NCBI RefSeq assembly: GCF_002127325.2 | Contig: NC_035435.2 | Coordinates: forward strand, 111,148,517-111,212,516 | DNA from: Helianthus annuus | Lineage: Eukaryota > Streptophyta > Magnoliopsida > Asterales > Asteraceae | Length of the DNA stretch: 64,000 bases | Direction: 5' to 3' | In this document: positions 11,699 to 21,077 of the stretch, in pieces | Layout: each line of letters opens with the position of its first letter | Position numbering within the stretch: position 1 is the stretch's first letter | Program-made: the position numbers and the translations under genes | The notes under the pieces: generated by a model | The model's input: the letters and a program-made list of their open reading frames with translations, nothing else | What the model was told of the DNA's origin: nothing | Database searches by the model: none

Positions 11699-11901
11699 GA
11701 TGCTATTATGTAGGTTGTTCTTGAATCCAATTCCATAAACTAAAATAGAACCAAAGATACTATTGCATATAACATACTTACCAATGTATATTTTTATTAT
11801 TTAAAAAAAAATACACTGGTTATATATACAATTATATAATTCATATAGGGTGTGGTTTGGTTTTTGATTTTAAAGTATTGAACCGAAATGGTGCAACCCA
11901 A

Positions 11902-12246
11902 CTAAACTTCGGTTTGAAGTGCCGAACCTGCTTTAACCGCTAATGAACATAGCTCTTGCAAAGACAAAGGGTGGTTTGAGTTTGAGAGTGGCATGAGGAA
12001 ATAGATTTGACCCATTTGAAGCTCTTCATTGCCAGGCATTTGCGGCACGTGACACCCTACAAACATGGTGTCGCTACTGCATAGGAAGGCGGTAGGGTGG
12101 CCGGAGAGCACGTGGCTTGCCATGATTGGTTGTCGGAATTCTTGCAGCCGCCCGTCACCGGAGTTGATCACCTTGACTGTTGATGACCAGTTGTTCATGA
12201 GTCTTCTTTGTTTAGTGGTGCAATGACAAGATGCACATAAGCCCAT
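11902..12246 (-). CDS. DUF4228/PADRE domain protein, short form
   Basis: Host gene candidate of 114 codons. The N-terminus MGLCASC gives a Gly2/Cys4 context typical of N-myristoylation and palmitoylation. It is followed by the DUF4228 (PADRE) hallmarks: STVKVI, DGRLQEFRQPI, ASHVLSGHP, FLCSSD and the C-terminal GQIYFLMPL...PLSLQELCSLAVKA block. Members are small plant proteins often induced by stress or pathogens; their molecular role is unclear. The start is the first ATG and fits the family. The frame ends just after the PLSLQEL block, whereas most members I know continue for 30-60 more residues. The last codons run into a gaaccgaa-rich repeat (about 11860-11935), so the 3' end may be truncated, or a second exon may have been lost. 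No disabling change lies within the conserved core. Confidence 0.75.
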   Translation of the reverse strand: MGLCASCHCTTKQRRLMNNWSSTVKVINSGDGRLQEFRQPIMASHVLSGHPTAFLCSSDTMFVGCHVPQMPGNEELQMGQIYFLMPLSNSNHPLSLQELCSLAVKAGSALQTEV

Positions 12247-12249
12247 TAT

Positions 12250-12629
12250 TGTTTGAATTCTAGTTGTTTTATTTTTGAAAGTTGACTTATAAGTTATTAT
12301 TTAAGGTTGAAATACCTAAAGTTTCAATGTTGTTTGGTTCTATTTGAGAATCACACGACAAATATTTAAAGAGACTTAAACTTCTTTCTTTGGAATTGAT
12401 TGGTTTGATTGATACTGACACAAATGTTACTTCAGAATTGAAATCCTTAATTACATACCTAAATGTTTATTCGATTAGTCCAATGCGTACACGATTCAAT
12501 GGAACACATGATGATAAATCCTCGAGAAACTCGTGTTTCATTCATTCGATTTTTTCGGTTTAATGGACACCCTTTACAACTATTACTCTAAAATCGTGCC
12601 TTTAATACTCTAATATATAGGAATATATT
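12250..12629. promoter_or_regulatory. 5' flank of the DUF4228 gene, no clear elements
   Basis: This is the upstream side of the minus-strand gene. No convincing TATA box at the usual distance or other defined element could be assigned. The sequence is AT-rich and lacks obvious repeats. Confidence 0.3.
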
Positions 12630-12990
12630 CAAGAGTAAACACTAGTATATTTGCGAACTGAGCGAACTAATCCTGGCATACATGTGTGTAAATCAATGGC
12701 CAAGAAAGATTTGATGATGAAATACACGAGTGTATTTTACGATTTGATAATGAAATCCCAGCCATACACGTGTGTAAATCAAGGGCCAGGATTTGTTCAC
12801 TCAGTTCGCAAATACACTAGTGTGAACTCCTGTATTTTCATTGATTTACATCATCAAATCGTAAAATACACTAATGTATTTTCATCATCAAATACTGGCC
12901 ACTGATTTACACTTGTGTGTTACACTTGTGTATTGATAATCAAGGGCTAGGATTAGTTCACTAGTGTTCACAATCAGGGGCTAGGATTAA
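12630..12990. repeat. Foldback repeat with CACTAGT inverted arms
   Basis: The arm at about 12637-12680 (acactagtatatttgcgaac and on) is the near reverse complement of the arm at 12783-12822 (...cgcaaatacactagtgt). A gatttgatgatgaaatacac-type block also recurs in both orientations at 12710-12770 and 12840-12895. A third copy of the ggctaggattagttcactag motif lies at 12945-12985. No TSD was identified, so its class (CACTA-like, Helitron-like or simple foldback) is open. Confidence 0.5.
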
Positions 12991-13289
12991 CCCTATATAT
13001 GGGTCGGTTGCTAGCTACTTGCTAGTGCCGGCTAGTTCTTAATCTTATTAATAAGATTTGATTCCGCAGTTAAAAAAAAAAAACTCTAAAAATATATAAA
13101 ATTCGTACAAAGGGGCAGAACCAAAACCAAAGGATTAACGGGGTCCGCAGATCCCCAAATCAATAGAATTTTTTTTTTTTTTATTTGTTTGATTTTTTTA
13201 TATATAAAATATGTTGGGATGTTATCCTTTTTTTAGGTTCCAACTTTAGACCCGGGTGAACCTTTGCAATAAAAGTTTAGACGTTCCAT

Positions 13290-13740
13290 TCATCATGTGT
13301 CTGTTTTGTTCAAGGCACGTTGAAACCGTGGATCATGTTTTTGGTTCCTGTGGGATTGCCATTTCGGGTCCTGATGTGGAGAGGCTGAAGGATTTCTAAG
13401 CTTGGATCGATCAACTTCTCTTAACAAAGACGAAAAAGTTTGTTACTGAAGGCATTATATTTTCTATGCGTTGGGTTATTTGGAAGACTAGAAATGAAGC
13501 CATTTTCAAAGCCAACGACTTGAAGGGAAGACGGAGCTCATCTTTGATTCTATGGTGCATTTCTCGTTTATTTGGATAGTTTGTAGGAACAAAAAGGTTC
13601 ATGTATAGCCATTAACAAACATATAACTAATTATGAAGAAGCCCAAACCAAGTTCAAAGATTTCTTGGAGCTTAGGTTGATGGTTACACCAATGTACGCA
13701 AATAGAAGTCTCATACTCGAAAACGGTTTAACTCAAGATT
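13290..13740 (+). pseudogene. 3' fragment of a LINE-type reverse transcriptase (zf-RVT region)
   Basis: Reading from about 13292, the translation gives CLFCSRHVETVDHVFGSCG. This is the Cys/His-rich zf-RVT motif found downstream of the RT domain in plant LINE and LINE-derived proteins. After a TAA near 13398 the same frame continues through FSMRWVIWKTRNEAIF, the usual C-terminal tail of these proteins. A TAG near 13577 then ends it. No RT or endonuclease domain lies upstream, so this is a short 5'-truncated relic, as is common for LINE copies. No poly(A) tail or TSD was identified. Confidence 0.72.
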
Positions 13741-14293
13741 AATGAACCACATAACTATCCTTTTGAGCTAAAGACTACTTGAGTCACGTAAAATCTGATG
13801 AGACAAAGACCAAATCGATGTACGATGTTATAGATAAATAGAGAGAGAGAGGGAGAGGAAACACTACATACCATGTGAGGAGTAGGACATATATATGCGT
13901 ATAGGAAAGTGGTATGAATGATAAAATGATGCCTTAATCTTTGGACACTTGAAGAAATAAATTCTGACAATATATACAAACACGGACGTGCTACATATAA
14001 AATCAATTTCAAGTGTAGAATTATAAGAAAAGAATTGTAATATCATTTTGATGGTGTAAGGTACTTGACCCGGCTTAAACGGTTAGACATGACTTATAGC
14101 CTTTTATATTAATATTTATTATTATTGCTTACTAACCTAACCGAGAGGCCCAACATGATGTAGTTTACACTACGATGGACTGGGGATTCGTATAGATAAC
14201 TCCTAACTGGGTCTGGCCCATTGAGATTAGGGGAGACCTATGTCTCCTATACGAAAAAGAACAATAGATTTATCTATAGGGTTATATGACCTA
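13741..14293. other. Intergenic DNA, no gene seen
   Basis: A short gagagagagaggg run (about 13838-13858) and AT-rich sequence. The minus-strand frames at 13755-14046 overlap one another and have no recognisable domain. Confidence 0.4.
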
Positions 14294-14301
14294 CTTATGT
14301 G

Positions 14302-14692
14302 CAAGGTTGGAGAACTCGCTAGTCGCTAGTCGGCCGGTGAGGTGGGACTAGTGACTACTTGTAATTAATCAGAATTAATCTAATCGGATTGGGTTTTTTA
14401 TATGTAATTTTCAGTTTTATGTATACATATACACATTTTTATAGGTAAATATTTGAAGTAGCTAGGTTTTAACTCTTACTCAACTCATTTTTTAAGTATA
14501 CAAGACTAATTGTTGGAATTCACATGGTTTGGTTGGAAACTGGCAGGAATATACAGGTTTTTGCTGGAATCGCCGATTTTTGGCCGGCCGACTAGATCTG
14601 ACTAGTGATTAATGGACTGATTAACGAAAAATTACTCAGTTACTGACCGACTAGCGATTTATCACCGACTAGTCGTGATTTTTACAACACTG
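14302..14692. mobile_element. hAT-type MITE, 391 bp (TSD cttatgtg/attatgtg)
   Basis: The ends are CAAGGTTGGAGAACTC on the left and, read inward from the right, CAGTGTTGTAAAAATCAC. Next to both ends lie copies of a gactagtcggc-type motif in opposite orientation. The flanks cttatgtg (14294-14301) and attatgtg (14693-14700) match at 7 of 8 positions, as expected of an ageing 8-bp hAT duplication. No coding capacity. Confidence 0.8.
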
Positions 14693-14700
14693 ATTATGTG

Positions 14701-15354
14701 TATTATTCTTGTTGTAAAGAAGATATAGTTATATTTTCTTGGTATAAATCAAATATAATTATTTGTAAAATTGTACCAATATGTTGGAAATTAGGTTTAG
14801 AAGTTTGAATATCCAATTATTATACCAAATTGTAACACCTAAATGATATTTATCTCGTAGGCAGGAAACGTTTTCAATCACATCAGAGTCAGACATAAGA
14901 ATTTCAAGTATAATTCTTGCGAGATCTTGGTTCCATTTGTTAATTAGTAAATTCTAAATGTATTAAAAAAATGTGTTCCAAGCTTGTGCAAATTTAACTT
15001 GTTAAGTTGACCCATCTCGTCATTGAACAGGTTTGTGCAAATTTAATTTGAGTTTTGAAAAAAGAAATGTGTCCCGAGAACTTGTTTTTGTGCAAATTCA
15101 CTGAAATGTTTAATGAATTACGGTCAAATTACAATGCTTTCTAAAAATCATATAAATTAGGAATTGGCTTTAAAGTCTAAACCCTTTGTTTATTTATTTA
15201 GCTTTGCTAGGGTTTTGTGGTATGTAGTTGCTAGTAAAGTAAAAAAAAAAACAAAGTCAAATGAGCTTCGGGGATAGATTGAACGAGATTTCAAAAAACA
15301 AGTCATGATTTTTTATTTTTTTTTTAACAATTAACACAATGCTACTATTATCTT
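14701..15354. other. Intergenic DNA, no gene seen
   Basis: AT-rich sequence with short poly-A/T tracts and a repeated gtgcaaattt...tttgag phrase at about 14985-15055. No supported feature. Confidence 0.4.
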
Positions 15355-15395
15355 TTAAAAAAAGAGTTAAATACCATTTTAGTCAATGTGGTTTG

Positions 15396-16575
15396 TGATG
15401 ACGGGGGTAGCTCAAGACCAAATAAAAATGACTTAAATATATGAACGCTCAAAGGGTTAAATGGTTCAAAGGTTGAAAATCTGGGGAGTTGAGATAAAGC
15501 AACGCGGAAACAATAAAAGGTCACATCTCTGGATTGCTTCACCAACTCACCAGCCGCAAAAGTGACACAGATTCACAGAATGCACTCTTTTATCCGCAGG
15601 TCAAAAGACTTCAACCCCCCGAAAGGGTAAGTCCCCACTGCAAGCATGTTCACTAGTCAACACATTCCTCTTTGGGCTAAGGCTCTCCTTATATAAGTGA
15701 CACTTCATTAAGTGTGGAAGACATTCGGATCAGCCCTGATTCTTGGAGAATCTCTGATTAGGGCTGACAATTTTACACGAATACACGACACGAACCTACA
15801 CGAAGTTAACAGGTATCGTGTATGGCCCTAACAGGTATCGTGTACCAAACAGGTAGACACGAGATTACCTGTTAATTTTTGTGTATAAACAGGTTAAATA
15901 CCTGTTTACCTGTTAATACCCGTTAGTACACGATAAGAAATTAAATTAAGTAAAACTCATCAGCCATGTGCATGTGGGTTCCTTAATTCCTTTCTAATTT
16001 CATTCCTCATTCAATTAAAAAAATAAAACCCTAAACTCCCTCTGTAACTCTCAGATAGCATGTCGTTTTCGTGTTTTTGTTCGTGTTAACAGGTATTAAC
16101 AGGTAATTTTCGTGTATAACAGTCGAATAGACATGTTAACAGGTATTAACAGGTAATTTTCGTGTATATTGTGTCGTGTTCGTGTTCGTGTTTGAAAAAA
16201 AGGACACGATAAGTTATCGTGTCGTGTTCGTGTATGGGGTTTCGTGTATCGTGTCTTATCGTGTCGTGTCTTATCGTGTACGGGTATACACGATATGCCA
16301 GCCCTATCTCTGATCATTGCTCTCGAGTACTTGCTTCATGCAAGTCACTTTCTTTCACATTCAACACACACATTCCTTTTGCTCATACGTTCGAATCTGA
16401 ACACACTTCAGAGGAGGATCTTGAGCAAACAACAAGAATAATCTAGTGAACCTCTCTCCACGTCTTGCAAACGTGGGGGGACCCCACGACCTGCGTTAGG
16501 CAAAGTTGAACCTTTCAACCCTTTTGCCTAACCAGCCCAGCTACTATCCTTGGTCTATTATTTGTTGCATCAACA
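15396..16575. repeat. Solo LTR (TSD gtttg) carrying a hAT MITE
   Basis: The unit begins TGATGACGGGG and ends TGCATCAACA (TG...CA). The identical 5-bp duplication gtttg lies at 15391-15395 and 16576-16580. Subtracting the nested MITE (548 bp plus 8 bp) leaves about 624 bp. No internal sequence, primer site or second LTR is present. Orientation was not settled. Confidence 0.85.
15759..16306. mobile_element. hAT-type MITE, 548 bp (TSD tctctgat)
   Basis: The ends are TAGGGCTGACA and, inward from the right, TAGGGCTGGCA. The identical 8-bp duplication tctctgat lies at 15751-15758 and 16307-16314. The interior is built from many short copies of acacgat/atcgtgt and aacaggta, so arms in opposite orientation can pair over most of its length. 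The overlapping frames at 16096-16446 (runs such as SCLIVSCLIV) are by-products of these repeats, not genes. Confidence 0.9.
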
Positions 16576-16955
16576 GTTTGGGTTATTTTAGAAGTTTAGT
16601 CCAAAGGTTTGAAACGTTGTCATTTTAGTCCAAATAGTTTCAAGCGTTGCCATTTTAGTCTACTGGGTTAACTTCGTCCATTTTTTATGTTAGCTAGAAG
16701 GGTAATTCGATCATTTTATATGATCGAATTGCCCTTCTAGTTAGCAGAATTACATATAAAAAGACCGAAATGTCATTTTAGTTAACAAAATAAATGGATG
16801 AAGTTAACCCAGTGGACTAAAATGGCAACGTTTAAAACAATTTTGGACTAAAATGACAACGTTTCAAACCTTTGGACTAAACTAGCAAAATGGCCCAAAC
16901 CACAGAGACTAAAATGACATTTAACTCTTTAAAGAATAAGTTTAATTGCTAGAAA

Positions 16956-17767
16956 CATGATTTAGAAAAACGGTCGAGTCAAGCGCCACGAGGTGTGGCA
17001 GAAAGCATGCGTGAGGCGGCACCTCATAGGGTCAAGTTTAAGAGGTGGCTCATGGGGTTATGTGTGTTTAAGAGGGGGCTTTTATATGTTGGCAAAAGAT
17101 CAAATACAAATAATCTTAACATACTAAACATACAAATTGAAGGAAAACCCAAAAAGACAAGGTGGCATTTTTGTAATTACCACCAACTATCAAAGTTACA
17201 ACCAAAAATACCTAAAAAAACACAAATTTTTTTTTTAACATTTTTTAATAAAAAATCGCTACATTTCGTTAGCAAAAAAAAAAAATTTTTTTTGACTGCT
17301 ACTAAAAGTAGCGATTTTTTAATAAAAAATGTTAAAAAAATAAAGTAAAATAATTTGTGTGTTTTTTTTTTTATTTTTTTTTATTTTTTTAGGTTTTTGG
17401 GGGTTTAGTTTTTAGCATTTTAGCTTGGGGGGGGGGGGGGGGGGTTAGGTTTTTTAGGTTTTTGGGGGGTGGGGGTTTAGGTTTTTTTTGGAGGTGGGGA
17501 GAGTGGTTAGGTTTTTTTAGGTATATTTGTAGAGTAACTTTGATAGTTATTGATAATTACAAAAATGCCACCTTGTCTTTTTGAGTTTTCCTTCAATTTG
17601 TATGTTTAGTATGTTAAGATTATTTGTACAAGAACTTTACCCTTTATATGTTTCAGACTTACTGGGATAATTATTTTATCTTTTATAAGATATAAAATTT
17701 TTATATTTATTTTTTTATTGCGCATCAGGCTTACGCCTCGAGTCTCATTCCATTCTTTGAAACCATG
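16956..17767. mobile_element. hAT-type MITE, copy 1 of a local family (TSD gctagaaa), split by a MULE MITE
   Basis: The ends are CATGATTTAGAAAAACGG and, inward from the right, CATGGTTTCAAAGAATGG. The identical duplication gctagaaa lies at 16948-16955 and 17768-17775. Inside are GC-rich palindrome blocks (gcgccacgagg, cttacgcctcgag), shared with the copies at 18775-19082 and 19820-20243. It is interrupted by the element at 17091-17642; without it the MITE is about 250 bp. Confidence 0.88.
17091..17642. mobile_element. Mutator-like foldback MITE, 552 bp (10-bp TSD tttatatgtt)
   Basis: The arms at about 17106-17210 and 17525-17627 are near-perfect inverted repeats (ACAAATAATCTTAACATACT at the outer end). 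An identical 10-bp flank, tttatatgtt, lies at 17081-17090 and 17643-17652. The centre has a second hairpin (aatcgctac...gtagcgatt, 17252-17325) and a G-rich tract with a long run of G near 17428-17445. Duplications of 9-11 bp point to the Mutator superfamily. The nested position inside a hAT MITE confirms the boundaries. Confidence 0.85.
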
Positions 17768-17775
17768 GCTAGAAA

Positions 17776-18766
17776 AATGATAACTTGATATTCTTTGTGG
17801 TAAAAGCACCAAAATCCATATAAAAATTTCAACATGGCTTTAGAAGTTTAGATGACAAAATCTTGAAAAACTCCATTCCAGTTCTACGAGTCAGGATTAT
17901 GTGGGTTAAAAAATTGTTCTACAGTTTATGAACAAATATTACTAAGACTTAAAGGGATGATGAACACAACGAGTTTAGTTAATCGTCACACATCAAGTTC
18001 GTTCCTCGACAATCAGTTTTGACAGTATCAAACATGCACGACATAAAGTTTCAGCCAAAGATGCACATGCCACTTGAGCGAAGCTTATATAATTTGATGA
18101 CAGATGTTCAGGGAGCAAATTTATAAAATGTAGTAGCAGAAATGTACTTTCCTAAATTGAAACATAACATAACTTCATAAAAAATTAAAATGACCCATGA
18201 GTTTTGTCATCAAACCACACTTGTTCCACACAGCCTTATCACATCAAAATCTGCAACAAAAGATTAATTAAAATCATCAGTCGGCAACACTCTCGGCTCT
18301 CCATACATTTCAACCATTTACTATCAGCCAAAAATTTGTTAAATTTAACTTTGCTAAGTTCGTTTTTCAAGGATTGGATATTATTTTACAATGGTGTGAT
18401 ATTTTGCGGTTTCCTAGCTTCGTGAATCTACAACTAGCCAATAGAAACTTATTTATGATGGAAGACACGAACTTTGAATAATCGTAGGAGTCCTTAAACC
18501 TACATCATACACACCACCACGTCAAATGCATAGCATTATAATAATATGGTCATGATGGCAATGAAGTCAAAAGCAACATTCCAACTTCAAACTATCCCAA
18601 TGTTCCTAAGCATTACACTTTTCCTAACAAATTAGGGCATCGACCGGCAACCAACTATTGCTCTAAGCAATTTAATATGTTCAACAAGAGCGAAGCACCC
18701 ATTATTAACTTTTTTTCCTTTAATAACATAACAACATGTTACCAAAAATGTCCCACCAATACCATG
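17776..18766. other. Intergenic DNA, no gene seen
   Basis: About 1 kb without inverted ends, TSDs or recognisable coding. The plus-strand frame at 18204-18425 (73 codons) has no familiar motif and is not called. It could hold untranslated or promoter sequence of a lost gene, but nothing shows this. Confidence 0.4.
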
Positions 18767-18774
18767 CTAACCTA

Positions 18775-19082
18775 CATGGTTTAAAAAACGGCTGATGTGT
18801 GCGCCTCGAGGCGTAACGCCCAAAAACGAGTTTGAGGCGTGCCTCATGAGGTTATTTTTGTATGTGCGCCTCACAGGCCTGAGGTGCTAAGAAAAGCTGC
18901 ACCTTAGAGGATTGTTATATGTGTTTTTGATGAATCTGATGATGAAATTGGTTAGTATTTTATTTTTATAAGATATATAATTCTTACATTTATTTTTTAA
19001 TTCCTCCTCGGGCTTACGTCTCGGTTCGCCTCGTGAGGCTAAGGGAACACCTCGAGACACGTTTCCGTACTTTTAAACCTTG
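18775..19082. mobile_element. hAT-type MITE, copy 2 of the local family, 308 bp (TSD ctaaccta)
   Basis: The ends are CATGGTTTAAAAAACGG and, inward from the right, CAAGGTTTAAAAGTACGG. The identical 8-bp duplication ctaaccta lies at 18767-18774 and 19083-19090. The interior has palindromic gcgcctcgaggcg and gcctcgtgaggc blocks. It shares an internal ttttataagatat...ttacgNctcg stretch with copy 1, so the two are one family. Confidence 0.9.
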
Positions 19083-19090
19083 CTAACCTA

Positions 19091-19811
19091 TGTAGTCATA
19101 AACTTGCGCCAAGGCCATTGGGCGAGGCGAGGCAAGGCGCGGGTAAAACGCATTGCTGCCATCCAAGCGCTCCGGCAGCCTTTAAGTGAGACTGCGACCA
19201 GATTTTGATCAAAATCCGGCCCGATTCTGGCCAAGACTTAAAAAGCCCGGCAAACTCCAAGCAAACTGTTATGAAACATCCAAAAACAGCTAAAAAGGTA
19301 TGTTTATGCTGTGCGCCTCACTTATCTCAGGCCCTTGCTTTTCAAGCAAGCCCGTTGCGCCTTGAGTGTGTCTTGTGCATTCGACAACTGTGCTGCTAAC
19401 CAATGAGACCACTTAACACAGCTAGCGCCAAACTGACTTTTTAGATCGCTGCTAAATGGAATCAGCTGCACCACCGTTGGATTTAAAGAAGGTGAGGCGC
19501 ACCGAAGCTATAGGATCTCGTGCTTAGGTGTGAGGCACTAAGCGCATAAGCACAATTGCTTTTTGTATGTGAAGCACAATCTATTTTATATATTTCTCAT
19601 AGGCTTTACCATCAACTACCCAAAACTAAGCTATAAATAAGCTTTATATATGATTTCACATATATATAATATACAAGTAAAACCTAAAAAGCATGCACAA
19701 ATCCGTACAAAAAGCACGACTCTAAACAGCGCCTGATGCCGCTTTTTCATGCACCTTTTGTGCCTCAATGGCACCTTTTGACAACATGCACCTCACCCAG
19801 TCAAAAGCAAA
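19091..19811. repeat. GC-palindrome-rich repeat DNA without clear ends
   Basis: Motifs such as gggcgaggcgaggcaaggcgc (in pieces), gcgcctcactt and gtgaggcac...aagcgc recur as in the neighbouring hAT MITEs. No matching TSD could be found, so these are probably decayed relatives. A tttgatcaaaa palindrome lies at about 19203-19214. No gene is seen. Confidence 0.45.
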
Positions 19812-19819
19812 GAAGGCGC

Positions 19820-20243
19820 CATAGTTGTTAAAAGCCATCACCTCTTGCGCCTAGGCCCATCTTCCAGGCAAGGCGAGGCAATTGAGCTTTAATTCTCCAA
19901 GTGATGGTTCATGCACACATTCCGGCGAGATTCCTAGATTCCGGAGAGTTTCCAGTCAAATTCCAGCCAGATTTCTAATTTTATACAAGGAAAACTACTT
20001 TTATACACTAATACACTAATATTTTAGAATTTTTGGTACAGAATAGATGAAACTAAATGCTTTATAATAGCTTTTGTTTATTTTATTTAAAGAATAGTAT
20101 TATTTTTGTAATACATAATGCATTTTTTATTTTTTATCATGGTGCGCTTTTTTTTCTCAGGCCCTCGCTTTTTTGTGTTTTCCGCCTAGGCCCCAGGCGA
20201 GGCCTATGCGCCTTGAGTGCGCCTAGCACCTTTAATAACTATG
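19820..20243. mobile_element. hAT-type MITE, copy 3 of the local family, 424 bp (TSD gaaggcgc)
   Basis: The ends are CATAGTTGTTAAAAGC and, inward from the right, CATAGTTATTAAAGG. The identical 8-bp duplication gaaggcgc lies at 19812-19819 and 20244-20251. GC-rich palindrome blocks (cttgcgcctaggc, cgcctaggccccaggcg) place it with copies 1 and 2. No transposase. Confidence 0.9.
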
Positions 20244-20251
20244 GAAGGCGC

Positions 20252-20613
20252 TCGTTTTAAAGCTAAGGCACCACCCCCTTGAAAGTTGAAGGTTCATTAA
20301 CAACTTATTTATGAAAGTACTCTTAGAAATCCTCTATCCATTTTAATACCAATTCAACAATAAAACTAACCATTAATAAAATTAATGCCATCAAATAAAA
20401 ATATCACCTCTCATATTCCCACCAAAATATATCCAAAAACAAACATCTTAACTAGTGATTATGTCAATCTAGCAACTAACCAATCATCCCAAAATAATAT
20501 AATCCACAAGCAATTATACAGAATACTGAACGAGCAACAAATTAAACAGCCTCAAATCACCATAAACTAATATTAAACCAAACAATTAAATTAGAGCTTC
20601 TAAATGATTACCT
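20252..20613. other. 3' flank of TOM6, AT-rich
   Basis: This lies downstream of the minus-strand TOM6 stop codon and presumably holds its 3' UTR and polyadenylation region. No exact AATAAA signal at a typical distance was picked out. The plus-strand frame at 20385-20570 is Asn/Thr/Ile-rich by base composition only. Confidence 0.4.
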
Positions 20614-20778
20614 CTAAATATCAAGAACAAGCTCGTCTTTGCTGCCAGAAAAGTAATGGAGTACATATGGAGCGACCCGAATAGCTGCAACCCACCCCCC
20701 GAACAAGGCAACGTGCACACGAAGCTGCTTCAGAGCGGCTTCTTTGTCGGGTTTTCGCATGAACATTCCTGGAAACAT
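20614..20778 (-). CDS. TOM6: TOM6, small subunit of the mitochondrial protein import (TOM) complex
   Basis: A complete 54-codon frame starting MFPGMFMRKPDKEAALKQLR and ending in SKDELVLDI with a TAG stop. Plant TOM6 proteins are 54 residues long with the same MFPGMFMRKPDK start, so length and start both agree. TOM6 is a tail-type single-span protein of the mitochondrial outer membrane that helps assemble TOM40, TOM22 and the receptors. The hydrophobic span is roughly residues 22-44 (VHVALFGGWVAAIRVAPYVL). The gene has one coding exon, no defects, and a promoter with a TATA box and three site II motifs. It is surrounded by MITEs, yet none interrupts the transcript that can be seen. Product assignment rests on family memory rather than a search, but the match is strong. 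Confidence 0.93.
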   Translation of the reverse strand: MFPGMFMRKPDKEAALKQLRVHVALFGGWVAAIRVAPYVLHYFSGSKDELVLDI

Positions 20779-20868
20779 CTTCGATCCGATCTGTGTTTGG
20801 TTTGATTGTTGTGATTTTAGGAGGAATACAAAAACCCTAGCTTCTGAGTGTTCGTTTCGAGTCTTATG

Positions 20869-20877
20869 CTATTTATG
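20869..20877 (-). promoter_or_regulatory. Probable TATA box of TOM6
   Basis: CATAAATAG on the minus strand, about 90 bp upstream of the TOM6 ATG. The intervening sequence contains agctagggtttttg, a typical plant 5'-leader motif. The spacing suits a short 5' UTR. Confidence 0.6.
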
Positions 20878-20891
20878 TGCAGATTTCAAAG

Positions 20892-20933
20892 AGCCCACGT
20901 AATTTTTGCTTGATCTAAGCCCAAATTGGCCCA
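20892..20933 (-). promoter_or_regulatory. Three site II (TGGGCC/T) motifs upstream of TOM6
   Basis: On the minus strand TGGGCC occurs at 20928-20933 and TGGGCT at 20918-20923 and 20892-20897, just upstream of the TATA box. In plants, clustered TGGGCY elements bound by TCP factors are typical of genes for mitochondrial and ribosomal proteins. This fits co-regulation of TOM6 with mitochondrial biogenesis. Confidence 0.65.
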
Positions 20934-21077
20934 ATTGTTTTTTTCATCATGAAATAAATTAATTTTTTTTTTATCTTTTTTAAGAGTAAATTACAAGTTT
21001 CGTCCTTTATTTATATATACTAAATTTAAGACGGTGTTATTTCTCTTTAAAATTGATAAGTTTTATGTTTAATAATT

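Larger units (their letters stand above)
15364..16927. mobile_element. Mutator-type MITE split by a solo LTR
   Basis: The ends GAGTTAAATACCATTTTAG (left) and GAGTTAAATGTCATTTTAG (right, reverse complement) are long inverted repeats. They are flanked by tttaaaaaa (15355-15363) and tttaaagaa (16928-16936), 8 of 9 matching, which fits the 9-bp Mutator duplication. Removing the solo LTR at 15396-16575 and one copy of its TSD leaves a MITE of about 380 bp. That MITE is itself largely palindromic around gatcattttatatgatc near 16710-16726. No transposase. Confidence 0.8.

Noticed and set aside
16096..16446. Frames with repeated SCLIV or RTRHD runs
   Set aside because: Direct result of short acacgat/atcgtgt repeats of a hAT MITE.
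19091..19811. Fourth complete copy of the CGCCTCG hAT family
   Set aside because: Similar palindromes are present but no paired ends or 8-bp duplication could be found.
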